Shown here: piece by piece, positions 15,592 through 24,921 of the stretch | How the letters are laid out: the number at the start of each line of letters is the position of its first letter | How positions within the stretch are numbered: position 1 is the stretch's first letter | Assembly (NCBI RefSeq): GCF_000312665.1 | Contig: NZ_HF536773.1 | Span: 235,582-299,581, forward strand | From: Rhizobium mesoamericanum STM3625 | GTDB taxonomy: Bacteria > Pseudomonadota > Alphaproteobacteria > Rhizobiales > Rhizobiaceae | Length of the DNA stretch: 64,000 bases | Reading direction: 5' to 3' | The notes under the pieces: model-generated | Told to the model about the DNA's origin: nothing | Seen by the model: the letters and a program-made list of their open reading frames with translations, nothing else | Database searches by the model: none | Translations under genes and position numbers: made by a program

Positions 15592-16401
15592 ATGCACGAA
15601 CGCGAACGCCATCGCATCATATTGAGCGCCGTTCAGGAAAAGTCGGTCGTCACGATTCAGGATATTTCTGAATTGACCGAGGCTTCCGAGGCGACGATCC
15701 GGCGTGACATCGCGGCACTTCACGTGCAGGGGAAGATCCGGCGCGTCCGCGGTGGCGCGGAGGCCGTGCACCCGCCACAGCTTGGCAGCCTCGCCGGACG
15801 CCCCTTCCGTGTTTCGGAATCGGTCAACATCGATAAAAAACGCTCAATCGCGCGGGCAGCCGTCGATCTCTGCGATCCGGGCGATGCCATCATCATCAAT
15901 GGCGGGACGACGACGTTCCAGATGGTGTACTTCATGGCCGCCCATCGCATGCAGGTGATGACCAACTCGTTTGCGATCGCCGAGCACCTGGTCAAGCATT
16001 CGAAGAACACGGTGACGGTACCTGGTGGTGTCATCTACCGTGAGCAGAGCCTCATCCTGTCGCCATTCGACAATGATGCGATCCGCAATTTCTACGCCCG
16101 CCGCTTCTTTATCGGTGCCCAGGGGATTGGTCCGCTAGGCGTCATGGAAGCGGACGCACAGATCATTCAGAGCGAGCAGAAGCTGATGCACCAGGCCGAC
16201 GAGCTCGTCGTGATGGTCGATTCCAGCAAGTTTCACCGCCGGTCGAGCCTCATTTTGTGTCCGCTCGACCGCGTTTCAACGATCATCACCGATGACGGTG
16301 TTCCCGAGGACGCTGTGCGGATGATCGAGGATGCGGGCGTCAAGCTGGTCATTGCGAGCGTGGCCTCGCAAGCGAAGGAGGATTCCTCGTCGGTCGCATG
16401 A
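15592..16401 (+). CDS. rhaR: DeoR-family regulator of rhamnose catabolism
   Basis: 269 residues. The DeoR helix-turn-helix occupies the N-terminus (RHRIILSAVQEKSVVTIQDIS then ASEATIRRDIAAL), followed by the phosphosugar-sensing DeoR C-terminal domain (INGGTTTFQM; FIGAQGIGPLGVMEAD; VDSSKFHRRS). Family members are usually repressors released by a phosphorylated sugar. AGGAGG precedes the ATG. First gene of rhaRSTPQUK and divergent from rhaDI, in the same order as in R. leguminosarum. Confidence 0.93.
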   Translation: MHERERHRIILSAVQEKSVVTIQDISELTEASEATIRRDIAALHVQGKIRRVRGGAEAVHPPQLGSLAGRPFRVSESVNIDKKRSIARAAVDLCDPGDAIIINGGTTTFQMVYFMAAHRMQVMTNSFAIAEHLVKHSKNTVTVPGGVIYREQSLILSPFDNDAIRNFYARRFFIGAQGIGPLGVMEADAQIIQSEQKLMHQADELVVMVDSSKFHRRSSLILCPLDRVSTIITDDGVPEDAVRMIEDAGVKLVIASVASQAKEDSSSVA

Positions 16402-16452
16402 GTGGCGCCGTCAGGATGTAGTCAAGTCTTATCAACGTGGGAGGATAAAAGT

Positions 16453-17448
16453 ATGAAATTCGCAAAGACACTGGCAGTGGGCGTCGCCTTTGCCGTCGCC
16501 TTGATGGCAGGCGCCGCAAGCGCCAAGGACGTCAAGATCGGTCTGGTCGTGAAATCTCTCGGCAACGGCTTCTTCGAAGCCGCCAACAAGGGCGCGCAGG
16601 AAGCGGCAAAGGAACTCGGCGGCGTAGAAGTGATCTATACTGGCCCGACCTCAACGACGGCGGAAGGCCAGATCGAAGTCATCAACTCGCTGATTGCCCA
16701 GGGCGTTGATGCGATCGCCATCTCTGCCAATGATCCCGACGCCGTGGTACCGGCCCTGAAGAAGGCCAAGCAGCGCGGCATCAAGGTGATCTCGTGGGAT
16801 TCCGGCGTCAACAAGGAAGGCCGCATCCTGCAGCTGAACCCTTCGTCCAACGAGCTGATCGGCAAGATGTGCCTGACGCTCGCCAAGGACCACCTCGAAG
16901 GGGGCAAAGGCGACTTCGCAATCCTGTCGGCCACGACCACCTCGACCAACCAGAACATCTGGATCGACCAGATGAAGAAGCAGCTCAAGGACTTCCCGGG
17001 CCTCAACCTCGTCACCACCGTTTACGGTGACGACCTCTCCGACAAGTCCTATCGTGAGGCCGAAGGTCTGCTGAAGTCGAACCCGAATGTCAAGGTCATC
17101 GTCGCTCCGACGACGGTCGGCGTCCTGGCCGCTTCCAAGGTCGTCGAAGACAAGGGCCTCATCGGCAAGGTCTACGTAACTGGCCTCGGCCTGCCGTCGG
17201 AAATGGCCGGCGCAATCAAATCGGGTGCGACGAAGGAGTTTGCCATCTGGAACCCGATCGACCTTGGCTATTCCGCAACGCAGATCGCCTATCACCTCGT
17301 CAAGGGTGACGCGACCGGCAAGCCGGGCAGTGAAATCGAAGCCGGCCGAATGGGCAAGATCAAGATCGGCGCAAACGGCGAAGCTGCCATGGCTGATCCC
17401 TTCGTCTATAATGCGTCGAACATCGACCAGTTCTCGAAAGTCTTCTGA
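16453..17448 (+). CDS. rhaS: Rhamnose ABC transporter periplasmic binding protein
   Basis: 331 residues, a periplasmic sugar-binding protein of the CUT2 (ribose/xylose) type. A Sec signal peptide spans residues 1-~23 ending AGAASA. The mature protein shows KIGLVVKSLGNGFFEAANKGA at the first domain and VIVAPTTVGVLAA later, as expected for a two-lobed sugar-binding fold. ATG 16453 is preceded by GGGAGG. It delivers L-rhamnose to RhaPQ. A hairpin in the gap after it probably protects this abundant message relative to rhaT. Confidence 0.93.
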   Translation: MKFAKTLAVGVAFAVALMAGAASAKDVKIGLVVKSLGNGFFEAANKGAQEAAKELGGVEVIYTGPTSTTAEGQIEVINSLIAQGVDAIAISANDPDAVVPALKKAKQRGIKVISWDSGVNKEGRILQLNPSSNELIGKMCLTLAKDHLEGGKGDFAILSATTTSTNQNIWIDQMKKQLKDFPGLNLVTTVYGDDLSDKSYREAEGLLKSNPNVKVIVAPTTVGVLAASKVVEDKGLIGKVYVTGLGLPSEMAGAIKSGATKEFAIWNPIDLGYSATQIAYHLVKGDATGKPGSEIEAGRMGKIKIGANGEAAMADPFVYNASNIDQFSKVF

Positions 17449-17474
17449 GCCTGAACTTCGCTCAAGAAAAAGAA

Positions 17475-17496
17475 CCCGGCGACGAGCCTCGCCGGG
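17475..17496 (+). promoter_or_regulatory. Hairpin after rhaS
   Basis: CCCGGCGA (17475-17482) and TCGCCGGG (17489-17496) make a perfect 8-bp stem with a 6-base loop, in the 77-base rhaS-rhaT gap. No T-run follows. Such hairpins after binding-protein genes commonly stabilise the upstream message and lower expression of the following transporter genes. Confidence 0.5.
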
Positions 17497-17525
17497 ACCT
17501 CCCCATTCGACACCGGTAGCTGCAG

Positions 17526-19061
17526 ATGAACACTGCCCTTCAACAATCCGTCGCAGGCTTAAAGACCGACGATGCGCCTGCCATTCTGGAAATGCGTGGC
17601 ATTTCGCAGATTTTCCCCGGGGTGAAGGCACTCGATAACGTCAGCATCGCGCTCTATCCCGGCAAAGTCACCGCGCTGATTGGCGAGAACGGTGCCGGCA
17701 AATCGACGCTTGTCAAGATTCTCACCGGTATCTACCGCCCTAATGAAGGCGAGATCATTGTCGACGGCAAGCCCACGACCTTCTCCAATGCGCAGGCCGC
17801 CATCGACGTCGGCGTGACCGCCATCCACCAGGAAACCGTCCTCTTCGACGAATTGACGGTTGCAGAAAACATTTTCCTCGGCCACGCGCCGCGAACGAAA
17901 TTCCGTACGATCGACTGGAAACTGATGAACAGTCGCTCGAAGGAACTCCTGCATTCCCTTGAAAGCAATATAGATCCGATGATCCGCCTCAAGGATCTCT
18001 CGATTGCTCAGCGCCATCTTGTCGCAATCGCTCGCGCACTATCCATCGAAGCGCGCATCGTCATTATGGACGAGCCGACCGCCGCGCTTTCGCGCAAGGA
18101 AATCGATGACCTCTTCCGTATTGTCGAAGGCCTGAAGGCACAGGGCAAAGCGATCCTCTTCATCAGCCACAAGTTCGACGAGCTCTACGAGATTGCCGAC
18201 AACTTCGTGGTCTTCCGCGACGGTCGCGCTGTTGGCCACGGCCAACTCAAAAAGACGCCACAAGACGATATCGTCCGGCTCATGGTCGGCCGCGATGTCG
18301 AAAATGCATTTCCGAAGATCGACGTAGCGATCGGCGGCCCGGTGCTTCAAGTCGAGAAATATTGTCACCAGACAGAGTTTCGCGACATCTCGTTCACGCT
18401 GCGCAAAGGTGAGATCCTTGGCGTCTACGGGCTGATCGGCGCCGGCCGCTCCGAGCTCTGCCAGTCCCTCTTCGGCATCACAAAACCGGCATCCGGGACG
18501 CTGAAGCTTGAAGGCCGGGAGCTTGCAATCCACTCGCCGCTCGATGCGATCCGGGCAGGCATTGTCTATGTGCCGGAGGAGCGTGGCCGTCACGGCCTGG
18601 CGCTTCCCATGCCGATCTACCAAAACATGACGCTACCGTCGCTCGGGCGTACGTCACGCAAAGGCTTCCTGAAGGCGGCCAACGAATTTGCGCTCGCCCG
18701 CAAATATGCCGAGCGCCTGGATCTGCGCGCGGCAGCACTTTCGGTTCCTGTCGGGACATTGTCGGGTGGTAACCAGCAGAAAGTCGTTATCGGCAAATGG
18801 CTGGCAACCATGCCAAAGGTGATTATCCTCGATGAACCGACCAAGGGCATCGACATCGGTTCGAAGGCGGCCGTGCATGGCTTTATCAGCGAGCTTGCCG
18901 CCGAGGGCCTGTCGATCATCATGATCTCGTCCGAGCTGCCGGAAATCATTGGAATGTCTGACCGGGCCCTCGTCATGAAGGAAGGTCTGATGGCTGGCCT
19001 CTTCGAACGCAAGGATCTGACGCCGGAAGCGCTGGTCCGCGCCGCAACCGGTAATGCTTGA
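17526..19061 (+). CDS. rhaT: Rhamnose ABC transporter ATPase (two nucleotide-binding domains)
   Basis: 511 residues with tandem ATP-binding domains as usual for CUT2 systems. Domain 1 has Walker A GENGAGKST (~residues 55-63), a degenerate signature (LSIAQRHLV) and Walker B IVIMDEPTAAL. Domain 2 lacks a classical Walker A lysine (GLIGAGRSEL), but has LSGGNQQK and VIILDEPTKGID. This asymmetric pattern is normal for sugar importers. Shine-Dalgarno is weak before ATG 17526. Couples ATP hydrolysis to transport with RhaP and RhaQ. The R. leguminosarum gene name rhaT denotes this ATPase, not the E. coli RhaT permease. Confidence 0.93.
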   Translation: MNTALQQSVAGLKTDDAPAILEMRGISQIFPGVKALDNVSIALYPGKVTALIGENGAGKSTLVKILTGIYRPNEGEIIVDGKPTTFSNAQAAIDVGVTAIHQETVLFDELTVAENIFLGHAPRTKFRTIDWKLMNSRSKELLHSLESNIDPMIRLKDLSIAQRHLVAIARALSIEARIVIMDEPTAALSRKEIDDLFRIVEGLKAQGKAILFISHKFDELYEIADNFVVFRDGRAVGHGQLKKTPQDDIVRLMVGRDVENAFPKIDVAIGGPVLQVEKYCHQTEFRDISFTLRKGEILGVYGLIGAGRSELCQSLFGITKPASGTLKLEGRELAIHSPLDAIRAGIVYVPEERGRHGLALPMPIYQNMTLPSLGRTSRKGFLKAANEFALARKYAERLDLRAAALSVPVGTLSGGNQQKVVIGKWLATMPKVIILDEPTKGIDIGSKAAVHGFISELAAEGLSIIMISSELPEIIGMSDRALVMKEGLMAGLFERKDLTPEALVRAATGNA

Positions 19062-19071
19062 GGTAATCGCA

Positions 19072-20073
19072 ATGTCCAGACTCCTGAAAAGGCGCGAAAC
19101 GCTGCTCTTCGTCATTATCACGGTCATGGTCGCGATCTTCTCGACGAGAGCCCAGGATTTCGCAACACCAGGCAACCTTGCTGCGATCTTCAACGACACG
19201 TCGATCCTGATCATCCTTGCGTTGGCGCAGATGACCGTCATTCTCACTAAGTCGATCGACTTGTCGGTAGCCGCAAATCTGGCCTTCACCGGCATGGCAA
19301 TTGCGATGATGAACGCTTCCTATCCCGACCTGCCGCTAATCGCGCTCATCCTTGCGGCGATCCTGATCGGCGCCTTTCTCGGTGCGATCAACGGCTTCCT
19401 CGTCTACGCGCTGGAAATCCCGCCGATTGTCGTCACCCTCGGTACGCTCACCATCTATCGCGGCATGGCCTTCGTTCTGTCGGGTGGCGAATGGGTCAAT
19501 GCGCATCAGATGACGCCGACGTTCCTCAACGTTCCGCGCACCATCGTCCTTGGGATGCCGGTTTTAAGTTGGGCTGCGATCGTCATTGTCGCTCTGATAT
19601 ACATGCTCTTGAGATACACGCAGTTTGGCCGTTCGACCTATGCGGCTGGCGGCAATCCGACGGCTGCAGTCTACGCCGGCATCGATGTCGGCTGGACGAA
19701 ATTCCTCGCCTTCGTTCTCTCAGGCGCGCTTGCAGGGCTTGCAAGTTATCTCTGGGTATCACGTTACGCGGTCGCCTATGTCGATATCGCCAACGGCTTC
19801 GAACTCGACAGCGTTGCGGCATGCGTCATTGGCGGCATCTCGATTGCCGGCGGCGTCGGCTCGGTCGTCGGCACCGTGCTTGGAGCCCTGTTCCTCGGCG
19901 TCATCAAGAACGCGCTCCCCGTCATCGGCATCTCGCCGTTCACGCAAATGGCAATCTCGGGCACGGTCATCATCCTCGCCGTCGTCTTTAACGCAAGGCG
20001 CGAACGCAATCGCGGCCGGATCATCCTGCGCGACAAGGCCGCAGCAGAGACCACAGCAGAGGTGGCAGCATGA
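19072..20073 (+). CDS. rhaP: Rhamnose ABC transporter permease
   Basis: 333 residues, highly hydrophobic, with about eight to ten transmembrane segments of the BPD_transp_2 (RbsC/AraH-like) fold; [18 protein letters not shown] and [14 protein letters not shown] are typical conserved loops. ATG 19072 is chosen because GAGG lies eight bases upstream; an alternative ATG at 19054 overlaps the rhaT stop. The 3' end overlaps rhaQ by ATGA, so the two permeases are translationally coupled and likely form a heterodimer channel. Confidence 0.92.
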   Translation: MSRLLKRRETLLFVIITVMVAIFSTRAQDFATPGNLAAIFNDTSILIILALAQMTVILTKSIDLSVAANLAFTGMAIAMMNASYPDLPLIALILAAILIGAFLGAINGFLVYALEIPPIVVTLGTLTIYRGMAFVLSGGEWVNAHQMTPTFLNVPRTIVLGMPVLSWAAIVIVALIYMLLRYTQFGRSTYAAGGNPTAAVYAGIDVGWTKFLAFVLSGALAGLASYLWVSRYAVAYVDIANGFELDSVAACVIGGISIAGGVGSVVGTVLGALFLGVIKNALPVIGISPFTQMAISGTVIILAVVFNARRERNRGRIILRDKAAAETTAEVAA

Positions 20074-21083
20074 GCACCGTCGTTTCCACCCCGAGCGAAA
20101 AACGCGTCATCCCCGATCGTCTTGGCACGCCCTTCAAACGCATCATGTCAAGCTGGGAGGTCCTGCTCTTTGGCGTTGCGGTGCTGATCTTTATCTTCAA
20201 CTCGCTGGCGTCCCCCTACTTCCTGGACGCCTGGAACCTTTCGGACGCGACATTCAACTTCACGGAAAAGGCGATGATCGCCTTTGCCATGGCACTGCTT
20301 GTCATTGCCGGCGAGATCGACCTATCGGTTGCCGCGATTATTGCACTCGCCTCGACAGCCATGGGAGCGGCAGCGCAAGTCGGCGTTGGAGCGCCGGGTT
20401 TGGTCCTCATCGGCACTGGTGTCGGCCTGCTGTGCGGCATGTTCAATGGCTTTCTCGTCTCGGCCATGAAGCTTCCGTCGATCGTCGTCACGATTGGCAC
20501 GATGAGCCTGTTCCGCGGTATTTCCTATATCGTCCTCGGCGACCAGGCCTATGGCGGTTATCCGGAGGATTTCGCCTTCTTCGGCCAAGGCTACGTCTTC
20601 TGGGTCTTTTCTTTCGAATTCGTGCTCTTCATTGTGCTCGCGATCGCCTTTGCGATCCTGCTGCATGCCACGAATTTCGGCCGTCAGGTCTACACGATCG
20701 GCAACAACGATTTCGCCGCCCGCTTCTCAGGGATCCCCGTCGAGCGCGTGAAATTCATTCTGTTCGTCTTAACCGGCGTCATGAGTGGTATCGCCTCAGT
20801 TTGCCTGACCTCGCGGCTTGGCTCAACCCGTCCCTCGATTGCCCAGGGCTGGGAACTCGAAGTCGTCACCATGGTCGTGCTTGGAGGTGTCTCGATCCTC
20901 GGCGGCTCTGGCAAGATCGGTGGCGTCGTCATCGCCGCCTTCGTCATGGGCCTTGTCACCTTCGGCCTCGGCCTCTTGAATGTTCCCGGCATCGTCATGT
21001 CGATCTTCATCGGCCTGCTTTTGATCATCACCATCGCGATCCCGATCGTCGCCCGCCGCATCAAAGCCATGAGTTCCAAATGA
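20070..21083 (+). CDS. rhaQ: Rhamnose ABC transporter permease
   Basis: 337 residues, second BPD_transp_2 permease with conserved [19 protein letters not shown] and [18 protein letters not shown] segments. Starts in an ATGA overlap with rhaP and ends in an ATGA overlap with rhaU, so it is tightly coupled in the operon. Partners with RhaP in the inner membrane and RhaT on the cytoplasmic face to import L-rhamnose. Confidence 0.92.
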   Translation: MSTVVSTPSEKRVIPDRLGTPFKRIMSSWEVLLFGVAVLIFIFNSLASPYFLDAWNLSDATFNFTEKAMIAFAMALLVIAGEIDLSVAAIIALASTAMGAAAQVGVGAPGLVLIGTGVGLLCGMFNGFLVSAMKLPSIVVTIGTMSLFRGISYIVLGDQAYGGYPEDFAFFGQGYVFWVFSFEFVLFIVLAIAFAILLHATNFGRQVYTIGNNDFAARFSGIPVERVKFILFVLTGVMSGIASVCLTSRLGSTRPSIAQGWELEVVTMVVLGGVSILGGSGKIGGVVIAAFVMGLVTFGLGLLNVPGIVMSIFIGLLLIITIAIPIVARRIKAMSSK

Positions 21084-21400
21084 CCCTGGAAAAGCACGCC
21101 TTTAAGATGACGCTCAATCCCGGCATGGAAGCCGAGTACAAGAAGCGCCATGACGAAATCTGGCCCGAACTCATCGACCTTTTGCACCAATCCGGCGCCA
21201 GCGACTACTCGATCCATCTCGACCGCGAAACGAACACCCTGTTTGGCGTTCTGACACGACGCTCCGATCACACGATGGCGGCCCTGCCCGAGCATCCTGT
21301 CATGAAGAAATGGTGGGCACACATGGCCGACATCATGGCAACAAACCCGGACAATTCTCCCGTCCAGAGCGACCTCGTCACCGTCTTCCATATGCCATGA
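21080..21400 (+). CDS. rhaU: L-rhamnose mutarotase
   Basis: 106 residues, the standard length. It interconverts alpha and beta anomers of L-rhamnose, speeding entry into catabolism. The family core is present: [20 protein letters not shown] (with the conserved His/Glu), [17 protein letters not shown], and [15 protein letters not shown], whose Trp pair and His shape the sugar site. ATGA overlaps join it to rhaQ upstream and rhaK downstream. Confidence 0.94.
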   Translation: MTLEKHAFKMTLNPGMEAEYKKRHDEIWPELIDLLHQSGASDYSIHLDRETNTLFGVLTRRSDHTMAALPEHPVMKKWWAHMADIMATNPDNSPVQSDLVTVFHMP

Positions 21401-22773
21401 CGCCGAACTACAGACGCATTGCCGTTCTCGATATTGGCAAGACCAATGCCAAGGTGGTCGTGCTCGACAGCGCGACAGGCGCGGAGGTCGCAGCGGCAAG
21501 AACACCGAACACGGTCCTCAAGGACGGCCTCTATCCGCATTACGACACCGATAAGCTCTGGTCCTTCACGTTGGATTCCCTTCGCGCCTTTGCCAAGGAG
21601 CCTGGCTTCGACGCCATCTCGATCACCACCCACGGAGCCTCGGCAGCACTTCTCGACAAGGACGGCAATTTGGCGATGCCGGTGCTCGATTATGAGCACG
21701 AATATCCGGCCGCGTTCCGGGACGCCTATGCGCGGTCGCGCCCCCCCTTTGCGGAAACCTTTTCGCCACACCAGACCATGGGCCTGAATGTCGGCGCCCA
21801 GTTGCATTACCAGAAAACTGCCTTCCCCGATGACTTTGCGAAGGTCGCTACAATTGTTACCTACCCACAATACTGGACAGCTCGGCTGACCGGTGTCGTA
21901 TCGAACGAGGTCACCTCCCTCGGCTGCCACACGGACCTTTGGAATCCGCGTGACAGTCGCTATTCTTCGCTTGTCGACACACTTGGTATCCGCGATCTGA
22001 TGGCGCCGATCCGCTCCGCGTTCGATCCGCTCGGGTCGGTCTTGCCGGAGACTGCCGAAGCCATCGGCCTCACCCGCGAGATCCCCGTCTATTGCGGCAT
22101 TCACGATTCAAACGCGTCGCTCCTGCCGCATCTGGTCGGGCGAGCCGCACCATTCGCGGTTGTCTCAACGGGTACATGGGTAATCAATTTCGGCGTCGGC
22201 GGCGATCTCAATCATCTCGATCCCAAGCGTGACACACTGGCCAATGTCGATGCCTACGGCCGCGCGGTTCCATCTTCCCGTTTCATGGGGGGGCGAGAAT
22301 TTGAAACGATCTCGGGCGAGATCGGAGATGTCGACAAGGACGAAGTCGCATCAGCAATCAGGCAGGTTATCGCGAAGGGCATGATGCTGCTGCCGAATAT
22401 TGTGCCCGGCTCCGGCCCCTTCCCCGGCAAAACCGGCCGCTGGGTCAACGCAGAGCATGCTGCAGGGGCAGAGCGTTACGCTGCGCTCTGCCTATATCTC
22501 GCATTGATGAACCAGGCCTGCCTCGATCTGATCGGCGCGCGGGGCCCCGTGATTGTCGAAGGACCTTTTGCACTCAACGCGTCCTACCTGATGCTGCTTG
22601 CGGCGCTCACCAATCGCGAGGTCATCGCCATCCCGGGATCGACCGGCACAAGCCAGGGCGCAGCACTGCTGACCGGCATCAAGCCGGCTGCCTGTGGCGA
22701 GCGGCATATCGCGCCGAACACCGTTCCGGGCCTCGACACTTACCGCCAGACCTGGCATGCGTGGGTTGCATAG
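21397..22773 (+). CDS. rhaK: Rhamnulokinase-type FGGY carbohydrate kinase
   Basis: 458 residues, actin-like FGGY kinase: the N-terminal phosphate loop is [14 protein letters not shown], the catalytic-Asp region is CGIHDSNAS, and [13 protein letters not shown] and [14 protein letters not shown] bind the adenine and phosphate. It phosphorylates the sugar (rhamnose or rhamnulose) using ATP. ATG 21397 overlaps the rhaU stop by ATGA; an upstream in-frame GTG is discounted. In R. leguminosarum this kinase is known to be needed for rhamnose transport as well as phosphorylation, consistent with its place in the transporter operon. Confidence 0.92.
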   Translation: MTPNYRRIAVLDIGKTNAKVVVLDSATGAEVAAARTPNTVLKDGLYPHYDTDKLWSFTLDSLRAFAKEPGFDAISITTHGASAALLDKDGNLAMPVLDYEHEYPAAFRDAYARSRPPFAETFSPHQTMGLNVGAQLHYQKTAFPDDFAKVATIVTYPQYWTARLTGVVSNEVTSLGCHTDLWNPRDSRYSSLVDTLGIRDLMAPIRSAFDPLGSVLPETAEAIGLTREIPVYCGIHDSNASLLPHLVGRAAPFAVVSTGTWVINFGVGGDLNHLDPKRDTLANVDAYGRAVPSSRFMGGREFETISGEIGDVDKDEVASAIRQVIAKGMMLLPNIVPGSGPFPGKTGRWVNAEHAAGAERYAALCLYLALMNQACLDLIGARGPVIVEGPFALNASYLMLLAALTNREVIAIPGSTGTSQGAALLTGIKPAACGERHIAPNTVPGLDTYRQTWHAWVA

Positions 22774-22853
22774 CGATCTTTTCATCGGGCGCGCTCGCTC
22801 CATTTTAGGGTTAGCTGTAGGCTTGCGACTCGAACCAAAACGGAGGAGACCTC

Positions 22854-23621
22854 ATGGCAGTTTCAGCCGCCGCACCTTTTGATCCACGCGCACTTGCAGC
22901 AAAACTACACAGCCTGCATCGTGCACAAAACCAGGCGCCGACGGCGGAGTTTTCCCTGCCTGTTGATCTCCGGCATGCGATGGACGCGCAGAATTTTCTT
23001 GCCGCAGATGAGGCAATTGAAAGCAACGCCTGGAAGGTAACCGTCTCGCCCGATGGGCAGGCCGTAACTGCGCCGCTGCATCCTTATGTGCAGGCCGATT
23101 CTGGAGCCCGGATTCCTTGGCAGAGGGGCATTAGGCTCGAGGCGGAGATCGCCGTGCGCCTCGGCCGGGACCTCCCCTTTCGTCGAGAGGGCAATTATAG
23201 CCGCGCCGACATCGTCGATGCGGTCGACGCCGTTCATCTCGGCGCTGAACTTCTGGCGAGCGCAGTCGAGGAGAGTGGCAAGATCTCGTTCCTGCTGTTT
23301 CTGGCCGATCGTCTTGGAAACAGCGGGTACGTACTCGGTCCCCGCCTGGAAAAGCCTGTCATCGATACGGCAAGCGGTACGCCGCTCAAGGTCACGTTCA
23401 ACGGTCAGCAAATCTACGATGCACCCGCCCAGCATCCCAAGGGAGATGTGCTGACGTGGCTCCTGGACTATGCCAATGACGGAATGCGACCGAACACATC
23501 GCTCAAGGCTGGTGCCCTCATCACAACGGGCACGCTCTGCGGCGCGATCGAACTCATCACGCCTGGGGAAGTCGAAATTGTTTTCGGGGGATCCGCCTAT
23601 CTGCGTCTGGCCATTGTCTGA
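22854..23621 (+). CDS. 2-keto-4-pentenoate hydratase / fumarylacetoacetate-hydrolase family protein
   Basis: 255 residues. The C-terminal half has FAH-type features: RLEAEIAVRLGRDLP with metal-binding Glu residues, VHLGAELLASAVE, GNSGYVLGP and TTGTLCG. Family enzymes hydrate or hydrolyse 2-keto acids in the cytoplasm with Mg2+. GGAGGAG precedes the ATG. It follows rhaK by 80 bases on the same strand, so it could read through from the rha operon, but its own promoter in that gap is possible. The substrate is unknown; a link to rhamnose is inference. Confidence 0.8.
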   Translation: MAVSAAAPFDPRALAAKLHSLHRAQNQAPTAEFSLPVDLRHAMDAQNFLAADEAIESNAWKVTVSPDGQAVTAPLHPYVQADSGARIPWQRGIRLEAEIAVRLGRDLPFRREGNYSRADIVDAVDAVHLGAELLASAVEESGKISFLLFLADRLGNSGYVLGPRLEKPVIDTASGTPLKVTFNGQQIYDAPAQHPKGDVLTWLLDYANDGMRPNTSLKAGALITTGTLCGAIELITPGEVEIVFGGSAYLRLAIV

Positions 23622-24045
23622 CTTCTTGTGGTGGGAAGCCGAAATGCCCTAGGTCAAAAACTGACCAAAGTACAAAGTTAAGTGATATATCCTTGAGGCG
23701 GCGATCGTGTAAGCCAATTTCTAGCCGTGGTGGACTGCCTGCTCGACTGCAATGCGACGAGTTGGCGCGATGCGATGGCCCAACCTCCATAGCCGTCGCG
23801 CTCACTTGACCTATAGAGGCCTCCCACCGCACGGGAGCGATCCATTCCCCCCATTTTTTCCCAGAGTACCTCAGCCTCAAAATCGATCGGGTGACTGCTT
23901 GGTTACTTGACGCCTCCAATGTGACCCACAAGGCACACAGTATAATCTTCTACGTTGCAAAACACGCCAGAAGAAACGTCTCACGTTCCATTGTCTCCTC
24001 CTGATGATTATCCAACTAATGGGAGCAAATCAGTGGGGTTATTGA
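23622..24045. other. Intergenic region without recognisable genes
   Basis: This stretch is lower in GC than its surroundings and interrupted by stops in all frames with protein-like composition. A 124-residue minus-strand open frame crosses the FAH gene end, but lacks a ribosome binding site and any family resemblance. Possibly decayed accessory DNA. Confidence 0.35.
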
Positions 24046-24216
24046 ATGAGCGGCCTTTTGAATAGTGACTGCGCTCAAGGCGTAGCAGCTTTTTTCGTCG
24101 TTATCGTCTTAGCCTTTAGTGCTCTCTATTTTGGATATGGAGTTCACCGCGCGATTGACGGACCGGATGAACCATTTGGGTATGCACCCAAAAAAACTCC
24201 AGCCAAACATATTTGA
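24046..24216 (+). CDS. Tiny single-span membrane protein A
   Basis: 56 residues from ATG 24046 to TGA 24216. One transmembrane segment covers residues ~13-30 (VAAFFVVIVLAFSALYFGYG), followed by a short polar tail rich in Pro and Lys. A weak GTGGGG lies about nine bases upstream. Codon use is less GC-rich than the neighbours, so the reading may be recent or transferred. A second tiny membrane gene begins 9 bases after it, with a similar YxxGYG sequence at the membrane exit. No family recognised. Confidence 0.5.
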   Translation: MSGLLNSDCAQGVAAFFVVIVLAFSALYFGYGVHRAIDGPDEPFGYAPKKTPAKHI

Positions 24217-24225
24217 TAACGCAAG

Positions 24226-24405
24226 ATGAGCGAGAAAGCGAAAGATGCCAGCAGGTCAAAGCGCTGGAGCTGGCAGATCATGTTTCAAGGCGTCCACTGG
24301 CTTGACGTGCTATATCTCCTCACAACCGCCGTGGCATTGGCGGTCGCCTATTACCTTGGATACGGCGATACGGCAGTGAATAGCAGACAAGGCCTAGGAC
24401 CATAG
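24226..24405 (+). CDS. Tiny single-span membrane protein B
   Basis: 59 residues from ATG 24226 to TAG 24405. The N-terminal ~16 residues are basic and polar (MSEKAKDASRSKRWSW), then a transmembrane segment (LDVLYLLTTAVALAVAYYLGYG, ~26-47) and a short tail. It lies 9 bases after protein A and shares the aromatic-GYG pattern after its membrane helix, suggesting a pair. No strong Shine-Dalgarno; AACGCAAG precedes it, so translation may be coupled to protein A. Unrecognised. Confidence 0.5.
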   Translation: MSEKAKDASRSKRWSWQIMFQGVHWLDVLYLLTTAVALAVAYYLGYGDTAVNSRQGLGP

Positions 24406-24921
24406 AACGAAACAAAGAGACGGCTTTTTAACGACCCTTCTGCAACTCCATGCCGGGGTGATAATGGTGTCCCTATTCGAGACGAGTTTTCGACGGCCTT
24501 TCCACTGACGGCCATAGGAGCCGCGATGGCCGTGATAGTTTTGGTGGTGCCTGGAAGTCTAGTGGACGGCCATCCGTCGCATGTTCAGGTGTTCGTCCAG
24601 CCCAACTTGCGTCGTTAAACAAACAGCATTCAACGACAAGCTTAAGGCGCCCGGTTGACCCGAAGACAGCGCTTTGCGGGACGGCTGAAAGGCCGCCCAG
24701 AAAGTGACGTTCTGACGCCGCATCGACAAACCCGTTCGCTCGCTGGCGATCAGAACGGCGGGCAGTCCAATGGGAGAGACGCGCCGCCGCATTATGCCGC
24801 TTCTGACTGGATCAAAGCTCGCACCTCTGTTTCGTTCCTTCAGAGGGAGGTGATATTTGTGTAGCTTCTGTTGACACAAAGGTCTCCCGCTTGCTTGGTG
24901 TCGTTGATCGGTGACGACCAG
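24406..24921. other. Intergenic region without recognisable genes
   Basis: No convincing coding sequence, RNA gene or terminator was seen here. Open frames on the minus strand up to ~106 residues lack ribosome binding sites and family resemblance. Confidence 0.35.

Noticed and set aside
19625-21400. 591-codon plus-strand frame spanning rhaP, rhaQ and rhaU
   Set aside because: Only its last 106 codons, from ATG 21080, are real (rhaU); the rest is out of frame within rhaP and rhaQ.
23557-23931. 124-codon minus-strand frame after the FAH gene, considered as a transposase remnant
   Set aside because: No transposase motif could be identified and it overlaps the FAH gene end.
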